From Bacteroidaceae bacterium (GTDB taxonomy: Bacteria; Bacteroidota; Bacteroidia; Bacteroidales; Bacteroidaceae): a stretch of 64,000 nucleotides of DNA. Each line of letters starts with the position of its first letter. Position 1 is the stretch's first letter. The notes beneath the pieces were generated by a model. It was not told where the DNA came from. It saw only the letters and a program-made list of their open reading frames with translations, and searched no databases. Shown one piece after another: positions 49,996 to 59,570 of this stretch. The position numbers and the translations under genes are program-made. The stretch spans positions 1 through 64,000 of the forward strand of contig JAGAAL010000049.1 of NCBI GenBank assembly GCA_017615245.1, written 5' to 3'.

Positions 49996-52900
49996 TTGGA
50001 ACTTAAGGGTTCAAGAGTTTAAAGGCTCACAAGTTCAAGGGGTTCAAAGTTTTTTAGAATTGGAACGGGAACAACTACTGAAGCTGTTGGCTTCGTCGGC
50101 AGAAGCGAAGCGACTGGCTGAAGCAATCAAACGACGTAAGTCGGACGTAGTGGTAGACGGACTCAACGGTTCGTCTGCTGCGTTGTATTTTGCTGCATTG
50201 GTACATCAGAAACTGGCTGATTCAAGCAGCTTGCTGTTTGTCATGGATGATGAGGAAGAGGCGGGTTATTTTTATCACGACCTTACTCAGATGTTGGGCG
50301 ACAGGGAGGTGCTGTTTTTCCCTTCGTCGTATCGCAGAGCTATCAAATACAACCAGAAGGATGATGCTAACGAACTGCTCAGAACGAATGTGCTGACATC
50401 CATCATCAACTCTCAACTTATCATTGTCACTTATCCTGATGCGCTGGCTGAACGGGTGGTGTCGAAACAGAATATTGAGGAACGTTCGATAACGCTCAAA
50501 CGTGGTGACACGATTGACGTCACATTGCTTGAGGACCGCCTGATGGATCTTGGATTTGTACATACTGACTACGTGTATGAGCCTGGTCAGTTTGCCATCC
50601 GCGGCAGTATTGTCGATGTCTATTCTTTCAGCAACGAGAATCCTTATCGTATCGACTTTTTCGGCGATGAGGTGGACAGCATCCGTACGTTTGATATCGT
50701 CAGTCAGCTGTCGGACGAGAAGATGGAGATGGCATTGATTGTACCCGACCTGCTGCAACAGAAGAATCAGTATATCTCGCTTTTGTCGTTCCTGCCTGAA
50801 GATACATTGATTGTCGCAAAGAACCTCGATTATGTAGCGGATAAGATTGGGGTCATCAGTGAAGAGGGATTCTCAAGGCAGGCGAGCCTCTCCCTAACCC
50901 TCCCCTCAAGGGAGGGAACTGAGGGGGAGAATAGGAAACAACGGTTAGATACGAGTTTCTTGTCTTCTCGGGAGGAATTCGAGCAGGATGTTGCTGGCAA
51001 ACGTAAGGTGCTGATAGGTGTTCACGAAGTCAAGGATGTAAATAAATATATAAAGGTGTCGTTCAGCACTGAGGTGCAACCATTGTTCCACAAGAACTTC
51101 GAACTGGTGACCAGCGCATTCGAGCAGTTGCTGGAAGATGGCTATACGCTGAATATCTTTGCTGATAACGATAAACAGATTCGCCGTCTGGAAGAAATCT
51201 TTGATGCGAACCGCAAGGGGAGTACCCTTGTGGTGTTCAATCCTGTGCCGATAGCCATCCACGAAGGATTTACCGACCATGTGACGAAACAGTGCTACTT
51301 CACCGACCACCAGTTGTTTGACCGCTATCACAAGTACAGCTTGAAGAGCGACAAGGCCCGCAGGGGTAAGGTGGCGCTGACGCTGAAGGAGATTCAGCAG
51401 TTCGAGATTGGCGACTACGTGGTGCATATCGATCATGGTGTGGGTAAGTTCGGTGGTCTGGTGCGTGTACCTACAAATGGACAGATGCAGGAGATGATCA
51501 AGATTATCTACCAGCATGACGATATCGTCTATGTATCCATTCACGCCCTCAACAAAGTGTCGAAATACAAGGGTAGGGAAGGGGAGGCTCCACGACTGAA
51601 CCGACTGGGTACAGGGGCATGGGAGCGGATGAAGGAACGTGTGAAGACGAAGGTGAAGGACATCGCTCGCGACCTCATCCGACTCTACTCACAACGTCAG
51701 CAGGAGGCGGGTTTTGCCTACAACCCTGACAGCTATATGCAGCATGAGTTGGAGGCGAGCTTCATCTACGAAGATACGCCAGACCAGCTGAAAGCCACAC
51801 AGGATGTAAAGACCGATATGGAACGTCAGCAACCGATGGACCGTCTGGTGTGTGGCGATGTGGGATTCGGCAAGACCGAGGTTGCTATCCGTGCTGCCTT
51901 CAAAGCTGCTACCGACAGCAAGCAGGTAGCTGTGCTCGTACCGACTACCATTCTTGCCTATCAGCATTATCAGACATTCAGTGAACGACTGAAGGATTTC
52001 CCGGTAAGGGTGGAATACATCAGCAGGGCGCGTAGCGCAAAGCAAACCAAAGAGGTGCTGGATGATTTGAAAGCGGGTAAGGTGGACATCATCATCGGCA
52101 CTCATAAACTCATCGGTAAGGACGTGAAGTTCAAGGACCTTGGACTGCTCATCATCGATGAGGAGCAGAAGTTCGGTGTGTCGGTAAAAGAAAAACTACG
52201 TCAGATGAAAATCAATGTAGACACCCTCACTATGACTGCCACACCGATTCCGCGTACCCTGCAGTTCTCGCTCATGGGAGCACGCGACCTGAGCATCATA
52301 CAGACTCCACCTCCCAACCGCTATCCCATCCAGACGGAGATACATACCTTCTCGCCTGAGATTGTGGCAGAAGCCATCAACTTTGAAATGAGCCGCAACG
52401 GACAGGTGTTCTTCGTGAACAACCGCATCAATAACCTGCAGGACTTGAAAGACATGATTCAGAAACAGGTACCTGATGCCCGCGTATGCATCGGACACGG
52501 AAGGATGAATCCACAGGAACTGGAGGAAGTGGTATTTGACTTCATGAACTATGACTACGACGTGATGCTCTCGACCACGATTGTGGAGAACGGTATCGAT
52601 ATCCCCAATGCGAATACTATCATCATCAACGGTGCACAGAACTATGGGCTTTCCGATTTGCACCAGATGCGTGGACGAGTGGGACGCAGCAACAAGAAAG
52701 CGTTCTGCTACCTGCTGGCCCCTCCGCTTGCTGCACTTAACGACGATGCACGCCGTAGATTGCAGGCATTAGAGAACTTCTCGGGACTGGGAGCCGGGAT
52801 GCAGATAGCAATGCAGGACCTCGATATCCGAGGGGCAGGCAACCTTCTGGGAGCCGAACAAAGCGGATTCATCGCCGATCTGGGTTATGAAACCTATCAG

Positions 52901-53479
52901 AAAGTGCTGGCCGAAGCGATGGACGAACTGAGGGCAGAGGTGATGAGTAAGGATGATAGTCAAAAGGCAAAGGACGACGGTTCATCCGTTAATAGTCAGT
53001 GGACTATGGCTAACAGCAAGTGGTATGATAATGTGGTTGTTGAATCCGATATCGTGGCCCATTTCCCAGAGTCGTTCGTGCCAAGCAGCGGTGAGCGTAT
53101 CAGCTTGTATCGCGAACTCGACGCTCTGACCTCGCAAGCACAGCTCGATGCCTACACCCAACGACTCATCGACCGTTTCGGACCTATTCCGTCGGGGGGT
53201 GAGGAACTGCTGAAGGTGATGCCGCTCAAGTGGCTCGCGGCATCTATCGGTGTGGAGAAGATTGTGTTGAAAAGCGGCAATATGTTCCTTTATCTCATCT
53301 CAGATTTCGACAGCAACTACTACGAGAGCGAGGCTTTCGACCATATCATCAACTATGCTTCGTGGCATCCGCGCAACACTAAGATACGTGAACAGGACGG
53401 TCGTCGTTCGTTATGGATTAAAGATGTCAATTCTGTTAGTCATGCTGTAAGTATTTTAGAAGAAATCATAAAAAAATGA
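49979..53479 (+). CDS. mfd: Transcription-repair coupling factor
   Basis: The 1166-residue protein has a UvrB-like N-terminal region (about 40-330), an RNA-polymerase interaction domain (about 470-545; QFEIGDYVVHIDHGVGKFGG), a RecG-like helicase motor (about 575-960; Walker A GDVGFGKTEVA, IIDEEQKFGV, MTATPIPRTL, MRGRVGRSNKKAF) and a C-terminal TRCF domain. It removes RNA polymerase stalled at lesions and recruits UvrA. Two in-frame inserts are present: a GA-rich palindromic word at 50878-50940 (translated SLTLPSREGTEGE) and a word at 52960-53025 (SSVNSQWTMANSKW). Both lie in linkers. The start codon is GTG 49979; the first 25 residues derive from GTTCAAG-type words, so the true start may be later. 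Confidence 0.97.
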   Translation: MTTIDDWNLRVQEFKGSQVQGVQSFLELEREQLLKLLASSAEAKRLAEAIKRRKSDVVVDGLNGSSAALYFAALVHQKLADSSSLLFVMDDEEEAGYFYHDLTQMLGDREVLFFPSSYRRAIKYNQKDDANELLRTNVLTSIINSQLIIVTYPDALAERVVSKQNIEERSITLKRGDTIDVTLLEDRLMDLGFVHTDYVYEPGQFAIRGSIVDVYSFSNENPYRIDFFGDEVDSIRTFDIVSQLSDEKMEMALIVPDLLQQKNQYISLLSFLPEDTLIVAKNLDYVADKIGVISEEGFSRQASLSLTLPSREGTEGENRKQRLDTSFLSSREEFEQDVAGKRKVLIGVHEVKDVNKYIKVSFSTEVQPLFHKNFELVTSAFEQLLEDGYTLNIFADNDKQIRRLEEIFDANRKGSTLVVFNPVPIAIHEGFTDHVTKQCYFTDHQLFDRYHKYSLKSDKARRGKVALTLKEIQQFEIGDYVVHIDHGVGKFGGLVRVPTNGQMQEMIKIIYQHDDIVYVSIHALNKVSKYKGREGEAPRLNRLGTGAWERMKERVKTKVKDIARDLIRLYSQRQQEAGFAYNPDSYMQHELEASFIYEDTPDQLKATQDVKTDMERQQPMDRLVCGDVGFGKTEVAIRAAFKAATDSKQVAVLVPTTILAYQHYQTFSERLKDFPVRVEYISRARSAKQTKEVLDDLKAGKVDIIIGTHKLIGKDVKFKDLGLLIIDEEQKFGVSVKEKLRQMKINVDTLTMTATPIPRTLQFSLMGARDLSIIQTPPPNRYPIQTEIHTFSPEIVAEAINFEMSRNGQVFFVNNRINNLQDLKDMIQKQVPDARVCIGHGRMNPQELEEVVFDFMNYDYDVMLSTTIVENGIDIPNANTIIINGAQNYGLSDLHQMRGRVGRSNKKAFCYLLAPPLAALNDDARRRLQALENFSGLGAGMQIAMQDLDIRGAGNLLGAEQSGFIADLGYETYQKVLAEAMDELRAEVMSKDDSQKAKDDGSSVNSQWTMANSKWYDNVVVESDIVAHFPESFVPSSGERISLYRELDALTSQAQLDAYTQRLIDRFGPIPSGGEELLKVMPLKWLAASIGVEKIVLKSGNMFLYLISDFDSNYYESEAFDHIINYASWHPRNTKIREQDGRRSLWIKDVNSVSHAVSILEEIIKK

Positions 53480-53507
53480 TTTTTATTGAAAATAAATCCT
53501 AATTTAT

Positions 53508-53538
53508 TTTGTACTTATCATTCTTTGTGTTATCTTTG
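53508..53538 (+). promoter_or_regulatory. Canonical promoter of the polyprenol-phosphate glycosyltransferase gene
   Basis: TTTG at 53508-53511, a 19-bp spacer, and TATCTTTG at 53531-53538: an ideal match to the Bacteroidetes consensus. The ATG follows at 53567. Confidence 0.85.
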
Positions 53539-53566
53539 CAGCCATTGAATTAATATCTGGTTGAAT

Positions 53567-54316
53567 ATGAATGCAAGTGATAGCATTGTAATTATACCTA
53601 CGTATAATGAGAAAGAGAATATAGAGATGATCATCCGCGCCATCTTCAAGCTGCAGAAGTGTTTCCATGTTCTGGTGATTGATGATGGTTCGCCCGATGG
53701 TACAGCCAAGATTGTCAAACGGATGATTGACCAGGAATTTGGCGATCGCCTGTTCATTCTTGAGCGTTCAGGAAAACTGGGATTAGGTACTGCCTATATC
53801 GCAGGATTCAAGTGGAGCATTGAGCGGAAGTATGATTACATCTTCGAGATGGATGCTGACTTCTCGCATGCACCGACCGACCTCCCACGCCTTTACAACG
53901 CTTGTGCCGAAGATGGTTACGACCTGGCTATCGGCTCACGCTATATCTCGGGTGTGAATGTAGTGAACTGGCCGATGAGTCGTGTGCTCATGTCTTATTG
54001 TGCTTCGATGTACGTACGGTTTATCACAGGCTTCCAGATACACGATACGACTGCTGGCTTCAAGTGCTACAAACGCCGTGTGTTGGAAACTATCGACCTC
54101 GATGCTGTCCGATTCAAGGGCTATGCCTTCCAGATAGAAATGAAATTCACTGCCTACAAATGCGGATTCCGTATCAAGGAAGTTCCTGTCATCTTCGTCA
54201 ATCGCGAGTTCGGCACTTCGAAGATGAGTGGCGGTATTTTCAGTGAAGCATTATGGGGTGTCATCCGTCTGCGTCTCGACGGATGGTTCAAGACCTATCC
54301 AAAACCTAAAGATTAA
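53567..54316 (+). CDS. Polyprenol-phosphate mannosyltransferase-like GT2 enzyme
   Basis: The 249-residue soluble GT2 protein starts at ATG 53567. Motifs: IPTYNEKENIEMII, LVIDDGSPDGTAK (DDG of nucleotide-sugar binding), ERSGKLGLGTAYIAGFKW and FEMDADFSHAP (DxD-like metal site). This is the dolichol/polyprenol-phosphate mannose synthase pattern (Dpm1), moving a sugar from a nucleotide donor onto a lipid phosphate at the cytoplasmic membrane face. No membrane helices are present. It begins a new transcript. Confidence 0.93.
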   Translation: MNASDSIVIIPTYNEKENIEMIIRAIFKLQKCFHVLVIDDGSPDGTAKIVKRMIDQEFGDRLFILERSGKLGLGTAYIAGFKWSIERKYDYIFEMDADFSHAPTDLPRLYNACAEDGYDLAIGSRYISGVNVVNWPMSRVLMSYCASMYVRFITGFQIHDTTAGFKCYKRRVLETIDLDAVRFKGYAFQIEMKFTAYKCGFRIKEVPVIFVNREFGTSKMSGGIFSEALWGVIRLRLDGWFKTYPKPKD

Positions 54317-54321
54317 GAACC

Positions 54322-55671
54322 ATGCGAACAATCATAAGTGGAGCTACTATCGTCAACGAAGAACGCCAATTCTTGGGTTCGGTTGTTATTGAAGACGAAC
54401 GTATTGCTGATATTCAGGAAGGAGTGATACTCCGTCCAGACAACAATAACGGTGATAACCTTTTCGTCGATGCAAGCGGTCTCTATCTCTTTCCTGGTGT
54501 TATCGATGATCATGTTCATTTCCGTGAACCAGGTTACGAATACAAGGCAGATATTGAGTCGGAAAGTCGTACAGCCGCTGCAGGTGGCGTTACTTCCTAT
54601 ATGGAGATGCCGAATACCAATCCGCCTACCACAACTCTGGAACTGCTGGACGAGAAGTTCGAGCTGGCACGCCATAAGAGTCGTGTGAACTATTCCTTCT
54701 TCTTTGGTGCAACCAATACTAATGTCGATGCATTGCGTCAGCTCGATCCGCACCGTGTGCCTGGTGTGAAGGTGTTTATGGGTTCCAGTACCGGCAACCT
54801 GCTGGTCGATGATGATAATGCGATGCGTCAACTCTTCGAAAAGTCGCCTTTGCGTATCGTGGCTCATTGTGAGGACAACAAAGTCATCGCACGCAACATA
54901 AAAGCTTTCAAGAAACGCTATAAGGGTCAGAACGACTTCCCTGTTCGTTACCACTCCCGCATCCGAAGTGTCGAAGCATGTTATGAGGCTTCATCGAAGG
55001 CGGTAGCATTGGCTAAAGCTACAGGGGCACGTCTGCATGTGGCTCATGTGTCATCTGCTCACGAGTTGTCGCTGTTCGAATCCAAACCTCTTGAAGAGAA
55101 GCAAATTACGGCCGAGGTGTGTATCGCACATCTGATGTTTACGACTGAGGATTACGACTGGTTGAACACTCGAATCAAATGTAATCCTGCGGTCAAGACT
55201 CCAGAAGATCAGGCAGCACTCTACGAAGCACTCAATAATGGAAAAATCGATGTTGTGGCTACTGATCACGCTCCCCATCTGTTGAACGAAAAGGTTGGTG
55301 GGGCACTCAAGGCAGTATCGGGTATGCCTCTCATCCAGTTCTCATTAGTCTCAATGCTGGAGTTAGCCGATAAAGGCATCCTGCCGCTTGAACATATTCC
55401 ACAGCTTATGAGTCATAACCCTGCACGTCTGTTTAAGATTCGTCAGCGCGGATTCATCCGTAGGGGCTACTATGCCGACCTTGTGTTGGTTGACCCTAAT
55501 GCCAACTGGCAAGTGGGAGAGGGACGCTACTACACCAAATGTGGATGGACGCCGATGGACGAGCGTACTTTCAAGTGGAAGGTTGTGCGCACTTTTGTGA
55601 ATGGAGTAACAGCATACTCCGACGGTGTCGTCATCGATGGTATTCGAGGAATGGAACTCGTCTATGATTAG
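54322..55671 (+). CDS. pyrC: Dihydroorotase
   Basis: The 449-residue amidohydrolase of the class-I dihydroorotase type has the metal site DDHVHFREPGYEYKAD, MEMPNTNPP, later His ligands in RIVAHCEDN and HVAHVSSAHE, and VATDHAPHLLNEK. It closes carbamoyl aspartate to dihydroorotate in pyrimidine synthesis. The next gene starts inside its last codons. Confidence 0.95.
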   Translation: MRTIISGATIVNEERQFLGSVVIEDERIADIQEGVILRPDNNNGDNLFVDASGLYLFPGVIDDHVHFREPGYEYKADIESESRTAAAGGVTSYMEMPNTNPPTTTLELLDEKFELARHKSRVNYSFFFGATNTNVDALRQLDPHRVPGVKVFMGSSTGNLLVDDDNAMRQLFEKSPLRIVAHCEDNKVIARNIKAFKKRYKGQNDFPVRYHSRIRSVEACYEASSKAVALAKATGARLHVAHVSSAHELSLFESKPLEEKQITAEVCIAHLMFTTEDYDWLNTRIKCNPAVKTPEDQAALYEALNNGKIDVVATDHAPHLLNEKVGGALKAVSGMPLIQFSLVSMLELADKGILPLEHIPQLMSHNPARLFKIRQRGFIRRGYYADLVLVDPNANWQVGEGRYYTKCGWTPMDERTFKWKVVRTFVNGVTAYSDGVVIDGIRGMELVYD

Positions 55672-56416
55672 CCGATATACCGTAGACCAACTTCTCGACA
55701 CAATCAGTTGGGAGCATTTCTTCTATACCTGGAACGTCAAGTCGGGTACAGAGGAAGCCGATCGTCTGAAATGCGAGGCACTCCAGCTCTTGGATGCCCT
55801 TCACGACAGGCTGCTTGTCCAGTATCTCTATCAACTGTTTGATGCGCAGCCGATGGGCGATGATATCATGCTACATGACTGCCGCATTCCCTTTCTGCGT
55901 CAGCAGATTCCCAACTCCCAGGGCTATTGTCTTTGCATAAGTGATTTCGTACGTCCCCAGCATGATTGTGTGGGTATCTTCGCTACGTCAGTACGGCAAC
56001 AATCTGATTTTTCTTCAGATGACCCCTACACCAGCTTACTTTTGCAAACATTGTCTGACCGTCTGGCAGAAGCAGCTGCTGAACGACTCCAAGAGCAAGT
56101 TGCAGCTACAGAAGGGTGGGACACCCGCCACATTATCCGTCCTGCTGTGGGCTATCCCATGATTCCCGATATGTCGATCAACTTTCTGCTCAATGACCTC
56201 TGCGATCTCAGTCGAATAGGCATCCAGCTGACCGAAAACGGTATGATGTGTCCACATGCCTCAGTGAGTGGATTCATCATGACACATCCCCAAGCACAGT
56301 ATTTTGCTGTGGGACCTATCAGCGAAGAACAGTTGGCCGACTATGCCAGCCGGCGCGGGTTTTCTATCGATAGAATGAAAAAATATGTGGAGGCAGTCGT
56401 TTCTTCCTCAAACTAA
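55664..56416 (+). CDS. Free-standing methionine-synthase (MetH) activation domain protein
   Basis: The protein is 250 residues from ATG 55664, overlapping the pyrC stop by eight bases. It matches the C-terminal AdoMet-binding module of B12-dependent methionine synthase: DDPYTSLLLQTLSDRLAEAA, RPAVGYPMIPDMS (the RPxxGYPxxPD AdoMet loop) and PHASVSGFIMTHPQAQYFAVG. The catalytic methyltransferase and B12 domains are absent. It would reactivate oxidised cob(II)alamin on a separate MetH, so it links to the B12 operon at 16.4-21 kb. Confidence 0.9.
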   Translation: MISRYTVDQLLDTISWEHFFYTWNVKSGTEEADRLKCEALQLLDALHDRLLVQYLYQLFDAQPMGDDIMLHDCRIPFLRQQIPNSQGYCLCISDFVRPQHDCVGIFATSVRQQSDFSSDDPYTSLLLQTLSDRLAEAAAERLQEQVAATEGWDTRHIIRPAVGYPMIPDMSINFLLNDLCDLSRIGIQLTENGMMCPHASVSGFIMTHPQAQYFAVGPISEEQLADYASRRGFSIDRMKKYVEAVVSSSN

Positions 56417-56428
56417 CAAAGCAAATAC

Positions 56429-57352
56429 ATGATAAGAATACTCAAAACCATGCTCCTTGCCATCGTAACAATCATCCTACTGTTTGTCATCCTGTTTTCT
56501 GTAGGCTATTTCTACGGAAGCCGCCATTTCGTAGTGCGCCAGCAGACCATCGAGTTTGACCAGTTGCCTGATGCCTTCGATGGTTACCGCATCTGCCAAT
56601 TCTCTGACTTCCACGCTTTCTCCTTTCATTGCGGACATGAGGATGATGTACAGCGCATAGTCGACCTTATCAATGCCCAGCAGTGTGACCTCATCGTGTT
56701 CACAGGCGATATTGTGACCATGCAGGCTAAAGAACTCGATGGATTCATGGAACAACTATCACAGCTATCTGCCCCCGACGGGGTGATATCTATCATGGGT
56801 AATCACGACTATGCCATGTATCAGCGTAAGTTCACGAAAGCACAGCGAAGGGCAGACATCAGGGATCTCTATCAGCGTCAACGTGATATGGGGTGGACGC
56901 TTCTGCTCAACGAAAACACTACCATCCGCAGAGGTGACGATTCCATAGTGGTAATCGGAGTGGAAAATGATGGTACACCTCCGCATTTCCCTCGATTTGC
57001 CGATATGAAGAAAGCTATGAATGGAGTCGATAGCAGTTCTTTCCAAGTGATGCTCAGCCACGACCCCACCCATTGGCGACGCACCATCGTTCCAGAGACT
57101 AATATCCACCTCACCCTCTCAGGACATACACATGCCGGACAGTTCAAAATATTCGGCTGGTCACCTGTCAAGGGTGTCTATCGCGAATGGACAGGTCTCT
57201 ACGACTTTCAGAAAACAACCGCAGACGGAGACTCCCTCACCCAGTATCTCCATATCAGCGAAGGGGTAGGGTGTGTGCCTGTCCCATTCCGCATCGGAGC
57301 CTGGCCTGAAATCTGCATCCTCACTCTACGGAAGCGGCAAGCTACAATGTAA
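56429..57352 (+). CDS. Membrane-anchored metallophosphoesterase
   Basis: The 307-residue protein has one N-terminal membrane helix (about 5-28) and a calcineurin-like phosphoesterase domain. Its motifs are SDFHAF (metal), TGDIV, GNHDY, LSHDP and SGHTHAGQ. The layout resembles YkuE/UDP-2,3-diacylglucosamine hydrolase-like membrane enzymes. Substrate unknown. It lies 12 bases after the MetH-activation gene and before plsC. Confidence 0.93.
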   Translation: MIRILKTMLLAIVTIILLFVILFSVGYFYGSRHFVVRQQTIEFDQLPDAFDGYRICQFSDFHAFSFHCGHEDDVQRIVDLINAQQCDLIVFTGDIVTMQAKELDGFMEQLSQLSAPDGVISIMGNHDYAMYQRKFTKAQRRADIRDLYQRQRDMGWTLLLNENTTIRRGDDSIVVIGVENDGTPPHFPRFADMKKAMNGVDSSSFQVMLSHDPTHWRRTIVPETNIHLTLSGHTHAGQFKIFGWSPVKGVYREWTGLYDFQKTTADGDSLTQYLHISEGVGCVPVPFRIGAWPEICILTLRKRQATM

Positions 57353-57383
57353 TAATTAAACAATGTAACAATGTAAAAATAAA

Positions 57384-58088
57384 ATGTACAAGCTATACTC
57401 ATTTCTTATTGCGACCCCTTTGTTTCTCATCGTTACCATTATCGTTGGTGTGTTGGTGTCCATCACTGCTTTGCTGGGTATTCAATCCCTTGCTCATCGT
57501 TATCTGCCTATGTGGTGGGGACGCATTTGTTGCTGGCTCTACTTGCTTCCTGTTCATGTGGATGGACGTGAGCAGCTCGATGCAAAGCAGTCGTATATCT
57601 TCGTGGCCAATCACCAAGGCTACCTCGACATCCTGCTTATGTATGGTTATCTGGGACATAGTTTCAAATGGATGATGAAAGAATACCTCAAAAAAATGCC
57701 TGTCATAGGACAGGCATGTATGATTAGTCATCAGATCTTCGTAGGTGATAGTCTGGCATCCATTCAGCAGGCAGTGAAGAATGCACGTAAGACACTACAG
57801 GGAGGTATGTCAATGTCAATCTTCCCAGAAGGCACACGCACTTACGACGGAAAGATGATACCATTCAAACGAGGAGCATTCATGTTGGCCAATGAGATAG
57901 GACTTCCCATCGTGCCCATCACCATCAATGGTTCGTTCCGAGCCTTCAGTCGCAAAGCACGCTCCGTCACACGCACACCACTCACACTCACGATTCACCA
58001 ACCCATTAACCCTGACTATTACCAGCATCGACCTTCCAAGGTCTTCATGCAGGAAGTCTATGACATCATCGACTCCAAACTTCAATAA
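57384..58088 (+). CDS. plsC: 1-acylglycerol-3-phosphate acyltransferase
   Basis: The 234-residue membrane enzyme has an N-terminal hydrophobic segment (about 8-40), the acceptor motif NHQGYLDIL (HxxxxD form) and the acyl-phosphate motif FPEGTR, with VPITINGSFRAFSR following. It makes phosphatidic acid from lysophosphatidate. It is the last gene of the plus-strand run from mfd or the glycosyltransferase. Confidence 0.96.
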   Translation: MYKLYSFLIATPLFLIVTIIVGVLVSITALLGIQSLAHRYLPMWWGRICCWLYLLPVHVDGREQLDAKQSYIFVANHQGYLDILLMYGYLGHSFKWMMKEYLKKMPVIGQACMISHQIFVGDSLASIQQAVKNARKTLQGGMSMSIFPEGTRTYDGKMIPFKRGAFMLANEIGLPIVPITINGSFRAFSRKARSVTRTPLTLTIHQPINPDYYQHRPSKVFMQEVYDIIDSKLQ

Positions 58089-58091
58089 CCA

Positions 58092-58805
58092 CTATTCTGG
58101 TTCCCTCTCTCCCACATTTCTCAAATACTTGCCACTTGGCGAATAAGCTCTGAGGAAGGTATAGCGTCCACCCTCGGCATAATAGCCATACGTGGCGAGG
58201 ATGATTTCGTTGTTGTCGTAGTCCATTCTGTTCATTCCTTCATTCGAAGGGAACATCTTCGCCGTGTGGGTATCCATATCGATGATGTATGTCCAGATGT
58301 TACGTCCGTCAGGACAACCCTCCACCAGAATCTTCGTTCCTTTACCCGGAGCAAAATATGCCTGTTCAGCTGTTGCAATCAGGTTGATGGGTACCTCCAC
58401 CGCGTCTGCCTTCTCTCCGCTCATCTCCTCCCAAGGAGCAGCAGCCGTAGGATTTGTGTAACACACACGTTGCATCGTATTGGCGTTTTCGTCTACCAGC
58501 CACACCGTGTAATATGCATTCGGATTATCTTCCGTAGGAGTCTGGTCATGGTCCACATACAACGCCAGTTGACCGCGGTTGTCGACCAACTTAGCTGTTT
58601 GCGGCAACGCAGAGGCATCTACCACATCCTGCTGATACATTTCCACACCTATTGCTTCTGTTTCGTCTGACTCACCTTCTTCAATTATATCCGTCATTTC
58701 GTCCGTCACACTATCTTCTGCCGCTTCATTCGCATTGTTCGTACTTGAGTGGGTACAACCCATCATTACCAAGGCGATGGGAAGAATAAACATCATCTTT
58801 TTCAT
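58092..58805 (-). CDS. Lipoprotein of unknown function
   Basis: The 237-residue protein has the lipobox LVMMGC (Cys17). A long acidic low-complexity segment (about 20-55) follows, then a beta-rich domain with YYTVWLVDENANTMQRVCYTN and KILVEGCPDGRNIWTYIIDM. I do not recognise it. Convergent with plsC, with only three bases between. Confidence 0.78.
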   Translation of the reverse strand: MKKMMFILPIALVMMGCTHSSTNNANEAAEDSVTDEMTDIIEEGESDETEAIGVEMYQQDVVDASALPQTAKLVDNRGQLALYVDHDQTPTEDNPNAYYTVWLVDENANTMQRVCYTNPTAAAPWEEMSGEKADAVEVPINLIATAEQAYFAPGKGTKILVEGCPDGRNIWTYIIDMDTHTAKMFPSNEGMNRMDYDNNEIILATYGYYAEGGRYTFLRAYSPSGKYLRNVGEREPE

Positions 58806-58908
58806 TGTTTGTATCCTTGTTTATATTGTTTGACATGCAAAGTTAATACAAATCAGGCAAAATAACATGAAAAATCATTGAATTTCTGCATTTTTACATT
58901 TTATAATT

Positions 58909-58938
58909 TTTGCATTTTTACATTTTTCCTTATCTTTG
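58909..58938 (+). promoter_or_regulatory. Promoter built partly from the AT-rich dispersed word
   Basis: TTTG at 58909-58912, 18 bases, TATCTTTG at 58931-58938. The -33 TTTG is itself part of the TTTTTGCATTTTTACATTTT word. Confidence 0.7.
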
Positions 58939-58984
58939 CGGTGATTTTATCAACCCTAATCAAAAACTTAATTATTCAAAGCGT

Positions 58985-59431
58985 ATGAAGAAATTATTTT
59001 TAGCAGGTATCGTTGCACTCGCAATGGGTTTCGCATTCGTTTCATGTAATGAATCAAGTAAAAGCGATGCTCCAGTAGACATCAAGACAGATGGAACTGC
59101 AGTTGAAGTATTGACCGACATCGTTGCAAAGGCAAAGGCAGACGGTGCTAATTGGACTATCGACCAGTGGAAGTATGTTTACAAACAGGCTGCTATCGCT
59201 GTTAAACCATTATTGGTTAAGTTGGCTGATCTCTCAGAGAACATGACTGAAGAGAACGCACTTGAGAAACTTGCTGATATGGAAAAGTTGTCATCTGAGT
59301 ACGAGCCACTCGAGAAGCTCATGGACGAGTTCACAGAACTTGCTAAGGGTACTGAGAACGGCAAGGCAGTCGATGAAGACAAAGATTTTGAGAAGCAGCT
59401 TCAAGAAGAACTTGGCCTTCCTGATCTCTAA
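58985..59431 (+). CDS. Small lipoprotein of unknown function
   Basis: The protein is 148 residues from ATG 58985; a start 75 bases earlier would fall in the promoter. Signal peptide and lipobox (FAFVSC, Cys21). The mature part is mostly helical (EVLTDIVAKAKADGANWTID, EKLADMEKLSSEYEPLEKL) with a charged C-terminus. Family not recognised. It has its own promoter and terminator. Confidence 0.8.
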   Translation: MKKLFLAGIVALAMGFAFVSCNESSKSDAPVDIKTDGTAVEVLTDIVAKAKADGANWTIDQWKYVYKQAAIAVKPLLVKLADLSENMTEENALEKLADMEKLSSEYEPLEKLMDEFTELAKGTENGKAVDEDKDFEKQLQEELGLPDL

Positions 59432-59452
59432 ATCGACCTTAATCGCAACAAT

Positions 59453-59485
59453 AAACGCCCCGCACATTATGTGTGAGGCGTTTTT
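59453..59485 (+). terminator. Rho-independent terminator
   Basis: AAACGCC pairs with GGCGTTT, with an inner CACAT/ATGTG pairing, followed by TTTTT. Confidence 0.85.
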
Positions 59486-59486
59486 A

Positions 59487-59518
59487 TTTGGTGGATTGAA
59501 AAAAAACACTTACCTTTG
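59487..59518 (+). promoter_or_regulatory. Promoter of the SGNH esterase gene
   Basis: TTTG at 59487-59490, a 20-bp spacer, TACCTTTG at 59511-59518; ATG at 59571. Confidence 0.8.
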
Positions 59519-59570
59519 CAACCAAATACCAAACTCAAATGAATAATAGATACACATAATTTACCACAAA

